A DNA stretch of 64,000 bases from Lachnospiraceae bacterium 28-4 (GCA_000403275.2 KE159599.1:1198147-1262146), one strand, 5' to 3'; shown: positions 32,415-42,360, numbered from the stretch's first letter. The notes: generated from the sequence alone by a model not told the origin. Numbers and translations are program-made.

Positions 32415-35400
32415 TCAGCTCCTTTCCAAGTCCTGCGACTTACTTCTTGCCTGTTTCTTTTGCGCCGCCCGTTCCTTGTCGGCTTTAAGCTGCGCCCGGA
32501 TAGAGGGCTTCTTTTCCGGCTTTTTCCCCGGCTCCGCTTTCTTGCCCTGTTCCTTATCCGCTTTCAGTGCAGCGGCATACTCGGCAAGGGAGATCTGTTC
32601 GCCGCTTCTCGCCTTTGCTTCCAGCTCGTCGGCGGTAGGGGTGGGCGTGTTGTTGATGATACCGTCAAAATTATTGTCGTTCTGCTCGATAGCGTCCTCG
32701 ACGTGCTTTAAGGGGTTTGCCTTTTCCGGCTGCTCTGCGGCGACTGCAAACGCCTGTGTCCCGTTCCCCATAATGAGATATTTTCCGTCCTCCGACGTGT
32801 GGTGAAGCCCGTACCCGGCTTCCCGCATTTGCTCGGCGGTCATATCGGTTACAGAAAAGCTCCCCCGTGGCGTTCTGATCTGCTCCCCGGTCATGCGGGT
32901 GTCGGGGGTAAGCTGCGGTGTCTGCTCCTGTAAAAACTCCGGCACTTCCCGATAACCGTAACTGTCTGCATAGTGGGCGGTGTCCTGTCCGTTCTGATGA
33001 AGCACTACCACGTCAGAGGTTGAAAGGCTGTGTCCCTTAAAATCTTTCGGGTGGTCGATATTGAAACGGACGGAAATATCTTCAAGCGTCATATCCGGCG
33101 CAAGTGGCGCGGTATAGATAAGGTCATAATTCGCCGCTTCCACGGAAAGCCCCGCCGCCTGTAAGCGATCGTAAGGTTCAAAGCGGTAGTCCCTTGTTTC
33201 GTCGCCGCGCTTTAGCTGGTAAATGGTAAAGGTGTCCTTGTCCGGCTCTTTCTCTGCGGCGGTCGGCTCCGGCGTTTCCTGTCCCGGCTCGGCTGCGGGC
33301 TGTACTTCCTGTGCCTTTGCATAGAGTTCTTTCACGTCGCCCTGTGTCAGCTCCCCGGCTTCCAGCTTCCCCAAAAGCTCCCGGCATTTCTCCGGCGTTC
33401 CTGTGTAGAGAATGTCCCCCAGCTTTGCCATGCCGTTTTCCTGTGTCACATACTCCTGCAAGATAGAGCTGTTTTCCGGACTGTCGCTGTATGGGTTCTG
33501 CCGCACCTTATAAATGCTTTCCGGCTCAAAAGGTTTCTCCGGCGTGTCCGTGGTTCCCGGCTCCGCGCCCTGTGCTTCCTCCTGCGGCTGTTCCGGGGCG
33601 GCTTCTTTCTGTGCGGCGGCTTCCTGCCTTGCCCGCTTCTGTAACTCGGTGGGGCTTTCCCCGGTAAGGGGCTGTATGCACCCTATACGGTCGGCGGCGT
33701 AGATCGCATTTTCGTTTAGCTGCCGCTGCCATGCTTCCGCGCTGGGCGCATAGCGGAAGCCGTTCCCTTTGAGTTCCTCCCGTATCTCCTTATCCGGCTT
33801 TTCATCAAAGAAAATCTGCAAGCGGTTATCGGCTGTGTTGGCTTCCACACGTCCCCCGTCAAACTCCCAGCCCACATATCCAAGCTCTTTCCTCCGGGCA
33901 AGGGCGGTAATGCGGTCTTTCAGCCTGTGGATTTCCGCGTTGTTGTTGGATAGCTGGTAGCTCTCAAAAGGTTTCGGGTTCGCCCGGTAGCTGCCGGACA
34001 TGGACGCTTTCAGCTTTTCGATCTGCTCCGGGGATAAATGGGGGCAGCCGTCAAGGGTCTTATTCTTTCGGTAGTAGGCGTTGACCGCTTTCATGGTTTC
34101 CTGCAAGGCTTCCAGCTTTGCAAGTTTGCTTTCCAGCTTAGAAACAGCGTTGGGGTCGTCGGCACTGATACCGCCCATGCCCGTACTGCGGATTTTGTCA
34201 AGCAAGCCCTGTATCTCACGGTATTCCTCCATGTTCTTATCTGCGGCGGCGTTCTGTTTCTCCTTTTTACGGACAGGGAAATTGCTTCCCCCTGCAATAA
34301 GGATAGAGGGGACGCGCCCCGCGATTTCATAGCCCTTATTCATGTTTGCCGCCAGTTTCCGGGCGTAAGCGTCAAGCAGCCCGTCAATCCGTTCATGGAA
34401 AGAGGGGTCAACACGTCTTTTCTGCCTTGCGGCAATCTCGGCGGCTTCGTCTACATAGTGGCGGTATTCTGCCGTTGCGCTTCCGGGCTTGTAATCATAA
34501 AAGCTATTTACCGTATTTGCATGACGGGCGGCGTTCTCATTGATCGGGTAGTATGTAACCGTTGTTTCCGTCGGCTCCGGGGTAGAAGTCTGCGCCGCTT
34601 CGCTGGTGGTTGGCTCTGCCTGTTCCGGTGTGTCTGCCTTTTCGGAAGCGGTGCTTTCCGGCTCCTGCGGCTTTTCCTGTGCTTTGGGTTCTCCCGGCTC
34701 CTGCGGTTCGGCGGTCTGCGCTGCTTCCGGCTCCGGCGTGGTGTAAGGCTCATACCCATTAGCGGCGTATTCCTCCACGGTCATTCCCGCGTCTGCCGCT
34801 TCCTGTGCGATTTCTGCCTTGACGTGTTCCTTGTAGGCGGCAAGCTCCACGTCAAAATCTTTGAGCTGTGGGACGGGCGGCAAATGGTATTCGCCTTGAT
34901 TGATAAGCCCCCGGCACTCGGCAACGTAGGCTTGCATGGCGGTATGGTAGGCGGTTTCCGTTGGGGTAAGGCTCTCCCCGGCTAACAAGGCTCCTCCGGC
35001 GATACGCTCCATTTCGGATAAACTGCAATGCAGTTTCAGATAGGGGATAAACTCATTCAGCAGCATTGCCCGCTGTTCCTTGTCGGCTTCCAGTGCTTCC
35101 TTGCCCTCATGCTGTAAAAGGTAGTTTTCCCACTCTTTATCGTTCAGATAAAAGGTATGGTGCTGTTCGATATGCTCCATAAGGGAACCGTCCCCGTCGC
35201 CAAAATCCTGTTGCCCCTCGTAATGGTCGGGCTTTCCGTTCATTACATAATCAATCTGAAATCTCGTCTTGAAATAACGGGGCGTATCAAGGCTGGCTTC
35301 GTCCAGCACCGCAAACAGGGTATCGGCACGGGACAGGGGGATTGTTTCGCCCTCCCGTAGCTGGCTGCTTTCACTCCAAAGGATTGTGACCGTTGGCTCT

Positions 35401-37553
35401 GCCGAAAGGTCGGGTGTCGGCTCTTTTTCAGCTTCCTGTGCTTTCTCCGCTTCCCGTTCTTTTCTGATTTCCGCTAAATGCCCGTCAATGGTGTTAATCA
35501 GATCGGCGGCGGTGCTGCGGATTGTGGCAAGGGATTTTTTCAGCTCTGCAAGCTCCCGCCCGCTGCTCCATGTGGCAATGTAATTGAAAGAGTAGTCGGA
35601 CGTGTCAAGCCCGTAGTGCTGGCATACGGTGTAAGCGATACTTTCCGCCTGTACCTCCCTTGTGCTTCGGTCGGGGCGTTCCGGCGCGTCCCGGTCTATG
35701 TTGTGCAGCGTCGCGTGGGCGATTTCATGGATAGCGGTCTTTACGTTCTGAAGCTCGCTCATTCCCTCGTTGATCGCTATGCGCTGCCCGTCATAAAAGC
35801 AGCGTCCCTTTACTGTACCCTCCAACGCTTCAAAGCCCATAGCAAAGGGGGAAGTCCTTTCAAGGGCGGTAAAAAAGTCCCGGTATTGCTCCACGTCGCC
35901 TGTCAATTCGTTATCCGTAATGCCCGGTATCTCTTTCCCCTCGGTCTGTGATACGTCAAAAACAGACACTATCTTAAAGGCGGGGATTTGGATTTCCTTT
36001 GTTTCCGTGACGGGCTTCCCGTCTTTGCCGATTATGGGCTTTTGGGTTTGCGGGTCAATCTTTTCAACCTCCCGCTTGACTATGTAGGGGGACGGTGCAA
36101 GTATCTTGATAGATTTCTCGTCGGGCTTTACATGGCGGTCAAATTCCTTTTTCCATTGCTGGTAGCCTTTGACAAACGTTCCGCCCTGCATGGCAATCAG
36201 TACGGTGTTGTTAAAGCTGTAATTATGGAACTTTGATAAGGTTTGCAGATAATCGGTGTACCGCCCGTTTTCAAATACCCCCATAATTCCATGCTCCAAA
36301 CGGTCTGTGATTTCTTTCATTTTGTCGGTGGAATTTTTGGAAGTAAGGATAATCGGGGCAACCGGGCGCGGCTCAAAAACGGGTTCCGCTGCCGCTTCAA
36401 AATCCGATTTCTCCGGGGCGGGGCGTTCCGGCTCCGGGAAGCTCATAACCTTGTATTCTTTCGGTATGTCATTGTCACGCCCTTTGTACCACTGTGAAAA
36501 GGTGTTGCCGTTGTTGTAGATATAGCCTTGATCGGTAAACTGCCCTTTATCTTTCTGAACCGCGTCCCGCCCGTATTCCTCGTACTTGAAATACTTCTTT
36601 ACTTCTTCGGGCAGCTCCAATTCGTCCAGCTCGTCAATGAGGTAATAGCCGTAGTCGGCTTCGGTTCGGACAGCAGGGTATATCCAGTAGCAGTCAAGGT
36701 TCTGTGCAAGGTTGATAAGGTCTTTCACGCTCCCGGCGTGTTCCCCCAGCGTTACCGCCGCCGTGAATTTGTCCCTGTCCTCGTCGCTTTGCATTTCTAA
36801 GAGCTTTCCTAAATAATTCAGCTCGTCAATGGTGCTGCCCTGTATCACGGAAAGCGGCACGTCAAAGGGCTGCTTCTCGGTGTTTGCAAAACCGTTGATG
36901 AAAAAGTCCTGCGGGTTCTCTGCGGTAATGCCGACGCTTCTCATAACGGCGTGAAGCTGCTCCGTAGTGGTCGGCATGGAAAGCCACTCGCCGCCCGGTT
37001 TCCCGGTTTCAAAGCGGGTGCGGCTGTCGATTAGAATTGAAAATGTTTCGCTCATGCGTTTGCTCCTTTCTTTGTTCATCATGCGGTGCATAAGCTCGAA
37101 ATCTTCTATGCTCATGCTCCCGTCAAATACATAGGGGTTAAAGTCCTCCCCGTCCCGGTAGGGCTTTTCCGAAAAGGGAAGCCCTGCGGCGTGGGCGGCG
37201 GCTCTTGCTTCCTCCAACAGCTCCGGGGGTAAGGTGTCGTCGTGGGCTTCGATAAAGTCAGCCACGTTGTTATAGCCGTTCTCATAGTGGCGGCGTACCC
37301 CGGCGGTCAGCTCCGCAAGGTTCATGTCCTCGCCCAAGTAACCGCAATAGTAGCCGTTTAGGACAACGGCGGCGGGGTCTTTTTCCTGTATCTCCCGCAA
37401 GCGTCCCCTGTCCTCCGGGGTGAGGGTGTCGTCCGTTTCAAGGTAGATATAATCGCTGTGCCATGAACGCCCCTCCCGCCAAAACGCTACCCATGCAATC
37501 CCCGCTTGCAGTTCGTCTTGATAGTCCCTTACGGCTTCCCGTAAACCTGCCAT
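32415..37553 (-). CDS. Polyvalent antirestriction protein: N-terminal DUF, ArdA-like, ArdC-like zincin, LPD domains, YodL, DUF4316
   Basis: The 1712-residue protein is a string of modules. Residues 1-160 are a small unassigned domain. About 167-375 is ArdA-like (FSILIDSRTRFETGKPGGEWLSMPT, DFFINGF, EEYGRDAVQKDKGQFTDQGYI). About 400-700 is an ArdC-like ssDNA-binding and metallopeptidase region with HEIAH at 609-613. Then come large-polyvalent-protein-associated domains, an EWFDGG-type module near 1300 (GYVGWEFDGGRVEAN), YodL (about 1475-1580) and DUF4316 (about 1590-1712). Such proteins are thought to enter the recipient with the strand and block restriction or other defences. An internal ATG at 37055 with AAAGGAGC could give a shorter ArdA-started form. 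Confidence 0.85.
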   Translation of the reverse strand: MAGLREAVRDYQDELQAGIAWVAFWREGRSWHSDYIYLETDDTLTPEDRGRLREIQEKDPAAVVLNGYYCGYLGEDMNLAELTAGVRRHYENGYNNVADFIEAHDDTLPPELLEEARAAAHAAGLPFSEKPYRDGEDFNPYVFDGSMSIEDFELMHRMMNKERSKRMSETFSILIDSRTRFETGKPGGEWLSMPTTTEQLHAVMRSVGITAENPQDFFINGFANTEKQPFDVPLSVIQGSTIDELNYLGKLLEMQSDEDRDKFTAAVTLGEHAGSVKDLINLAQNLDCYWIYPAVRTEADYGYYLIDELDELELPEEVKKYFKYEEYGRDAVQKDKGQFTDQGYIYNNGNTFSQWYKGRDNDIPKEYKVMSFPEPERPAPEKSDFEAAAEPVFEPRPVAPIILTSKNSTDKMKEITDRLEHGIMGVFENGRYTDYLQTLSKFHNYSFNNTVLIAMQGGTFVKGYQQWKKEFDRHVKPDEKSIKILAPSPYIVKREVEKIDPQTQKPIIGKDGKPVTETKEIQIPAFKIVSVFDVSQTEGKEIPGITDNELTGDVEQYRDFFTALERTSPFAMGFEALEGTVKGRCFYDGQRIAINEGMSELQNVKTAIHEIAHATLHNIDRDAPERPDRSTREVQAESIAYTVCQHYGLDTSDYSFNYIATWSSGRELAELKKSLATIRSTAADLINTIDGHLAEIRKEREAEKAQEAEKEPTPDLSAEPTVTILWSESSQLREGETIPLSRADTLFAVLDEASLDTPRYFKTRFQIDYVMNGKPDHYEGQQDFGDGDGSLMEHIEQHHTFYLNDKEWENYLLQHEGKEALEADKEQRAMLLNEFIPYLKLHCSLSEMERIAGGALLAGESLTPTETAYHTAMQAYVAECRGLINQGEYHLPPVPQLKDFDVELAAYKEHVKAEIAQEAADAGMTVEEYAANGYEPYTTPEPEAAQTAEPQEPGEPKAQEKPQEPESTASEKADTPEQAEPTTSEAAQTSTPEPTETTVTYYPINENAARHANTVNSFYDYKPGSATAEYRHYVDEAAEIAARQKRRVDPSFHERIDGLLDAYARKLAANMNKGYEIAGRVPSILIAGGSNFPVRKKEKQNAAADKNMEEYREIQGLLDKIRSTGMGGISADDPNAVSKLESKLAKLEALQETMKAVNAYYRKNKTLDGCPHLSPEQIEKLKASMSGSYRANPKPFESYQLSNNNAEIHRLKDRITALARRKELGYVGWEFDGGRVEANTADNRLQIFFDEKPDKEIREELKGNGFRYAPSAEAWQRQLNENAIYAADRIGCIQPLTGESPTELQKRARQEAAAQKEAAPEQPQEEAQGAEPGTTDTPEKPFEPESIYKVRQNPYSDSPENSSILQEYVTQENGMAKLGDILYTGTPEKCRELLGKLEAGELTQGDVKELYAKAQEVQPAAEPGQETPEPTAAEKEPDKDTFTIYQLKRGDETRDYRFEPYDRLQAAGLSVEAANYDLIYTAPLAPDMTLEDISVRFNIDHPKDFKGHSLSTSDVVVLHQNGQDTAHYADSYGYREVPEFLQEQTPQLTPDTRMTGEQIRTPRGSFSVTDMTAEQMREAGYGLHHTSEDGKYLIMGNGTQAFAVAAEQPEKANPLKHVEDAIEQNDNNFDGIINNTPTPTADELEAKARSGEQISLAEYAAALKADKEQGKKAEPGKKPEKKPSIRAQLKADKERAAQKKQARSKSQDLERS

Positions 37554-37687
37554 AGCTTCATTCCTCCTTTCCGTTGGGGCAGAAAAAGGGCGCGGCGTTC
37601 CGGCTCCCTTGTCCGTCCTACACCGCGCCCGCGCTTTCTGCCAAAGTTTTTTATTTTTTCAAAGAGGGTAAAACCCTCTAAAGATAC

Positions 37688-37787
37688 AGAGGGTTTGGGA
37701 CACTTCCCAACAAGCAAAATCCCCGTCCGGCGCGTCAGCGTCGAAAGGGGATTTACGGAAAAGGGTACTCTTTTCCTATGCTTGCTA
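37688..37787 (-). repeat. Inverted-repeat copy B of the candidate oriT
   Basis: The 28-base block at 37688-37715 and the 34-base block at 37754-37787 are exact reverse complements of the blocks at 28998-29025 and 28936-28969. The spacer differs and forms another hairpin (AAATCCCC/GGGGATTT). It lies between topoisomerase III and the polyvalent gene. Confidence 0.85.
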
Positions 37788-37798
37788 CGCTACGAAAC

Positions 37799-39580
37799 TT
37801 ATTTTTTCTTCGGTATCTCTATCTTGTAGTTGACATACTTCCCGCCCGTATCAGTTAAAACAACGGTTCCGTCATATGTTTTGCCTGTTTTCGGGGAATA
37901 CAAGCCCTTGACATTCGCCTTGCCGGACTTTAAGAGGGCGGCGGCAATCTTCGGGGTAAAGGTAACTTTTCTTTCCTCAAAGAAACGGTCGTTTTTCCAC
38001 ATGGTAAAGGCGCAATCCCGGTTAGAGCAGTAGAAATTCTTCTTGCCCTCATAGACGGGGGAACCGCAACGGGGGCATTTCCCGATAGAGGGCTTTTCCT
38101 CCCCGCCCGTGAAAGCCGCCTTGCCTTTGTCGGCGGCGGTGTTTTCCTTTACCAGCTCCCGCGCCATAGCTTCAATGCGCTGCATAAACTCCCCAGCGTC
38201 GGCGGCTCCCTTTGCGATCTGCGTCAGATTGTTTTCCCATTCGGCGGTAAGCTGCGGGGAAGTCAGCATATCCGGCAGGACAGACACAAGGGCGGCTCCG
38301 TTCTGCGTGGGGATAAGCTGCTTGCCTTTTCTTTCCGCAAAGCCGGACTTCACCAGCTTTTCAATGACAGCGGCGCGGGTGGCGGGAGTGCCAAGCCCCC
38401 GGCGTTCCGCGTCCGGGTCGGTGTCCCCGTTCCCGGCGCGTTCCATTGCTGAAAGCAAAGTTGCTTCGTTGTGGGGCTTCGGCGGCGTTGTGAAATGCTC
38501 TGTCACCTTTGCCGTAGGGCTTGTAAAGGTCTGTCCCTCGGAAAGCTCCGGCAGGGTGTTTTCTTCGTCCCCGTCCTCCGGGTCGGGCTTGCCTTTGAGG
38601 GTTGCCCGGTAGCGGCGTTCAAGCTCTTTCCAGCCGCCCGCAAGCACTGTCTTTCCCCGTGCCGTAAACTCCGTACCAGCGCATGAGAAAACCGCCGTGA
38701 CCGCTTCAAAAATATGCGGCTCGGCGGCAGCGAAAATAAGACGCGCCCCGGCAAGGGTGAGGATATTCCTTTCACTTTCCGGCAGGGCGGCAGGGTCGGT
38801 CTTTGCAAGCTCCATAGTGGGGATAATGGCGTGGTGGTCGCTCACTTTGCTGCTGTCAAGCGTCCGGGAAACGTCCGGGGTAAACTCCGCGCCCTCCATA
38901 AAAGGCAGCTTGCCGGACAGCATGGTAACAGTCTTTGCCGCCGTTTCCCCCATGTCATCCGTCAGAAATGCGCTGTCTGTCCGGGGATAGGTAAGCAGCC
39001 GTTTTTCATATAAGGTCTGTGCAAGGTCAAGGGTCTGTTTCGCCGTGTAGCCGTAGATTTTATTGGCTTCCCGCTGTAAGGAAGTGAGGTCAAAGAGCTT
39101 CGGCGGGGCGGCGGTCTTTTTCTCTTTAGTGAGGGAAACACATACCGCCGTTTCCGCTTCACAAGCCGCTTTCAGTGTATCGGCTCCCGCCTTATCTGAA
39201 ATCCTTTCGCTGGCGGCTTCTGCGCCGGATAAGTCAAGGCGCACATGGTAGTATTTTTCTTTCTTGAAATGGGAGATCGCTTCGCCCCTCTCTACCAGCA
39301 TTTTCAGCGTGGGGGTCTGCACCCGCCCCACGTTCAAGGTCTTGTGATACAGGCAGGAGAAAAGGCGCGTCGCGTTGATACCGATTATCCAGTCGGCTTT
39401 TGCCCTGCACAATGCGGAAGCATAGAGCGCGTCATAGTCCCGCCCGTCTTTGAGGTCGGCAAAGCCCGCCTTGATCGCCTTATCCTCCATTGAGGAAATC
39501 CACAAGCGGCGCATGGGCTTGTTACACTGTGCCACGCCATACACAAAGCGGAAGATCAATTCCCCCTCGCGCCCAGCGTC
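37799..39580 (-). pseudogene. topB: Topoisomerase III, C-terminal part (split by IME1)
   Basis: This is about 590 residues of a type IA topoisomerase. It starts in DAGREGELIFRFVYG and includes KPMRRLWISSMED and the catalytic Tyr region KRLLTYPRTDSAFL. A zinc ribbon (CPRCGSPVYEGKKNFYCSNRDC) and a C-terminal YNKEIPKKK-like tail (KYVNYKIEIPKKK) close it. The N-terminal Toprim part is at 46626-46942, separated by IME1. A GTG/ATG-like start inside this part could at best give an inactive fragment lacking Toprim residues. The enzyme in ICEs is thought to resolve DNA during transfer or replication. Confidence 0.93.
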
Positions 39581-39590
39581 TGTTGGATAG
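39581..39590. repeat. IME1 left terminal inverted repeat
   Basis: TGTTGGATAG, perfect inverse of the right end. Confidence 0.9.
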
Positions 39591-39618
39591 TTGGAATAGG
39601 TGACTTAGAAAATATCCA

Positions 39619-41256
39619 TTATTCAAGGGTTTCCAGTGCCCCTATGAACTTGTAATGGATAGTAAGTCGTTGAATTTTCTGCCCGTCTATCTCTACGGGT
39701 TCAGAAACAAGAATTTTTTCTATAAGTTGGTTGATTATCTTAAAATTGAGTTCCGTTATTCCTGCATAACCGCTTATCTGCTCCGCAAAATGCTCAATGG
39801 AAGATAACTGTTCTTTGTCCGCTATGGCACTTTTTTCAAGTTCCTTTATCTTGGCTGTCAGTTCTTCCTGCTCGCTGTCATACCTTGCCGACAACATTTG
39901 GAAACGCTTTTCCGTTATCAGTTCCCTTGTCAAATCCTCATACAGTTTGGCATACAGGTTTTCTATTTCCGACACTCGCTGTTTACATTGCCTTAGTTCC
40001 TTTTTCTGCTGTTCCTTGTCCGCTGACAGTTGGAGATTAAGACGCTCCGCAATTTCCGTTACCATTGCTTTCCTGTCCGCCAGTGCCTGTCCTGCGTGCT
40101 TCTGAATGTCCGCAAGCACAACTTCGTGAACCGTCCTCGCCTCAATGGTGTGTGATGAACAGCCCTCTTTCCCAAACTTGCGGTATTTGGTACAGCAGTA
40201 GAAAGTCTTGTCCAGTACGTTGTTCCGCTTTCTTTTCTGCTCGACTTTGGCAAGCATGGCACTCCCACAATCAGCGCATTTTATAATCCCTCGGAAAATG
40301 TTGTCATATCCGCTTGAGCTTTCCCCGATAACGGGCGGTCTGCCGTCCAAAATCTTCTGTACGGTGTTCCAACGGTTCTGTTCAATGATTGGCTCATGTG
40401 TTCCATAGATGATTTCACGCTCCGCATACGGGATATACTGTCTTTTCTTGGAACGCATGGTCTTTGTCGGTCTTTCCGCTACGGTGAGGTTTCCTGCATA
40501 GACGGGATTGCGTAAAATCTTGCTGACATAGGCAGTATCCCAGTCATACATTTTTTCCTCGTCAGTGTACCGCTCAAACATTTCCTTTTTGTAGAAACTC
40601 GGCTTAATGACTTTTGCCTTGCGCAAGCGGTTACAGATAGTGTGAAGCCCCACACCCTCCTCGGCAATTGAGAAAATCAGTTCCACAACAGGGGCGGTCA
40701 CTTCATCAATGACAAGGTGGTTATGGTCTTTCTCGTCTTTCTGATAACCGAACGGGGCGGTAGTAGCCATATACTTGCCCTGCATTCTCCTTGCATGGAG
40801 TGCGCTCTTGATTTTCCTTGACGTGTCCTTTGCGTACATTTCATTGATGATGTTGCGAAACGGCGTAATATCCATTTGTGCGTTGTCTATGGAGTCCACA
40901 CCGTCATTGATTGCAATGTACCGCACGTTATGGTTGGGGAAAAACACCTCGATATATGTACCCGTTTCAAGATAATTCCTCCCCAAACGTGACAGGTCTT
41001 TTGTGATGAGCGTTGACACTTCCCCGTCCTGTATGTCCTCGATAAGCTGTCGGAAAGCGGGGCGGTCATAGTTCGTACCGCTGTAACCGTCATCAACGTA
41101 AAACTGGCAGTTGAGAAAACCGTTGCGCTTGGCATATTCTTTCAGCATGGTTTTCTGTGTGCTGATACTCATGCTCTCGTTGTTTGTGCCGTCGTCTTTG
41201 GAAAGCCTGCAATATAAAGCAGTGATTTTGTCGTTATTCAGTTTTGCCCTTTTCAT
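39619..41256 (-). CDS. Large serine recombinase of IME1 (TndX/TnpX-like)
   Basis: The 545-residue recombinase has an N-terminal resolvase domain with nucleophile S19 (ALYCRLSKDDG) and YSGTNYDRPAFRQL and LSRLGRNYLETG motifs. A recombinase domain and a Zn-ribbon follow (CADCGSAMLAK, then FYCCTKYRKFGKEGCSSH), then a long coiled coil. It catalyses integration and excision at GA dinucleotides. It lies 38 bases inside the left end, as usual for such elements. Confidence 0.95.
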   Translation of the reverse strand: MKRAKLNNDKITALYCRLSKDDGTNNESMSISTQKTMLKEYAKRNGFLNCQFYVDDGYSGTNYDRPAFRQLIEDIQDGEVSTLITKDLSRLGRNYLETGTYIEVFFPNHNVRYIAINDGVDSIDNAQMDITPFRNIINEMYAKDTSRKIKSALHARRMQGKYMATTAPFGYQKDEKDHNHLVIDEVTAPVVELIFSIAEEGVGLHTICNRLRKAKVIKPSFYKKEMFERYTDEEKMYDWDTAYVSKILRNPVYAGNLTVAERPTKTMRSKKRQYIPYAEREIIYGTHEPIIEQNRWNTVQKILDGRPPVIGESSSGYDNIFRGIIKCADCGSAMLAKVEQKRKRNNVLDKTFYCCTKYRKFGKEGCSSHTIEARTVHEVVLADIQKHAGQALADRKAMVTEIAERLNLQLSADKEQQKKELRQCKQRVSEIENLYAKLYEDLTRELITEKRFQMLSARYDSEQEELTAKIKELEKSAIADKEQLSSIEHFAEQISGYAGITELNFKIINQLIEKILVSEPVEIDGQKIQRLTIHYKFIGALETLE

Positions 41257-41328
41257 TTTGTCCTCCTTGATGAAAAGGGACTTCCTCTTAACTCATATTA
41301 TACTATATTCCCTTTTCCGTTTCCAGTG

Positions 41329-41502
41329 CTAATTTGCGTTGTTTGCCGCTATCTCCTTAACCTTTTTTGTTATCTGTTCCTCGGCTATCCGCTTGAATAC
41401 TGTTTCCATTTTTTCAGTGCCTACATAGTGCCTTTCCACAATAATTTTTGTGGGTGGGTGCTGTCGGGTGGCTCTTTGCTGTGTATTGCTGTCTTTGCTC
41501 AT
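41329..41502 (-). CDS. 57-residue transposon-encoded protein upstream of the recombinase
   Basis: ATG at 41502 is preceded by AAAGGAGCAGATTT, an excellent ribosome binding site. The product starts MSKDSNTQQRATRQHPPTK and ends with a basic helix (FKRIAEEQITKKVKEIAANN). Small basic proteins in this position are typical of TnpX/TndX-type elements and may assist excision. The frame is short but well supported by the site and by its position 72 bases before the recombinase. Confidence 0.7.
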   Translation of the reverse strand: MSKDSNTQQRATRQHPPTKIIVERHYVGTEKMETVFKRIAEEQITKKVKEIAANNAN

Positions 41503-41526
41503 AAATCTGCTCCTTTAAAATAAAAT

Positions 41527-41554
41527 AGAGCGCATAGATTTTCCTATACGCTCT
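41527..41554 (-). terminator. Terminator after the hydrolase gene
   Basis: On the minus strand AGAGCGTATAG pairs with CTATGCGCTCT around a six-base loop and is followed by ATTTTATTTT. Confidence 0.75.
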
Positions 41555-41619
41555 GACGCTGTGTTACTTATTCAGTTCTGATTGTGGGAAATGGTTGTTT
41601 AGATACACAGGAATTTGTA

Positions 41620-42360
41620 TCAGCTTTGCAGATATTCAATCAGCTTATTTGCATATTCATCGCTATGCTCGTGTAAATACTGCCCATGTCCCATATGTTC
41701 AATCTCTATATCTACTATAGCAGGCAGATATTTCTTTAACAAAGTAACGCTCTTTCTTGGATATTGCTCATTTGAGCCTCTCCAGAACAAAATAACCCCC
41801 TTGTAATTTCTTATACTTTCAGGAATATGATACCTATACACAAATTCACACGCATTTTTTATAGTATTTGAGGTGATGCCCGTATAAAGCATTTCGATAA
41901 TACTGTTGTTATCTTTTCCCATAACGGCGTCCATCATAAATTTAGGGATTGCTTTTCCGTTTTGAATCCGCTTGATTGCTTTGCAGAATATATATTCATA
42001 TGGCTTTGTCAACAAGCCCATCTTTGTCAGAAACGCCGCATCCAAATGTGTTTTAGCGACATTAACATTGCCTCTTCCAATAATTTCAACAGCCATTGTT
42101 GCTCCCATAGAAAATCCAGACAGACAATACAAATTACCAGATAGATTATTTATTATGTAATTTTCTATCTCGTCGCAATTGTTTTTAAGACTGACAAGTT
42201 CATCTGTTCTTTCACTGTGACCATCCACTTCTGCCAATATCACATAATAATCTGCCAAATGTTTTAAAATTGGTTCATAGCAAAGCATTGCTGTGGAAGC
42301 CATTCCATGTATAAATAGTATTGACCTATTATTTTTATCGCCAAAACATAAAAAATTCAT
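41620..42360 (-). CDS. Alpha/beta hydrolase cargo gene of IME1
   Basis: The 246-residue protein starts MNFLCFGDKNNRSILFIHGMA after GGAGGATAGTGTT. It has the nucleophile elbow GFSMGA (GxSxG), an acidic residue in the RGSNEQYP strand region and a C-terminal His in HMGHGQYLHEH. This is the alpha/beta hydrolase fold; the substrate is unknown. Its base composition is clearly lower in GC than the MobA gene beside it, so it is probably late cargo. A longer frame starts at 42411. Confidence 0.85.
   Translation of the reverse strand: MNFLCFGDKNNRSILFIHGMASTAMLCYEPILKHLADYYVILAEVDGHSERTDELVSLKNNCDEIENYIINNLSGNLYCLSGFSMGATMAVEIIGRGNVNVAKTHLDAAFLTKMGLLTKPYEYIFCKAIKRIQNGKAIPKFMMDAVMGKDNNSIIEMLYTGITSNTIKNACEFVYRYHIPESIRNYKGVILFWRGSNEQYPRKSVTLLKKYLPAIVDIEIEHMGHGQYLHEHSDEYANKLIEYLQS

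Noticed and set aside
34038-34985. 315-codon open frame on the plus strand inside the polyvalent gene
   Set aside because: Antisense shadow of a GC-rich coding region; the opposite strand encodes recognised domains throughout.
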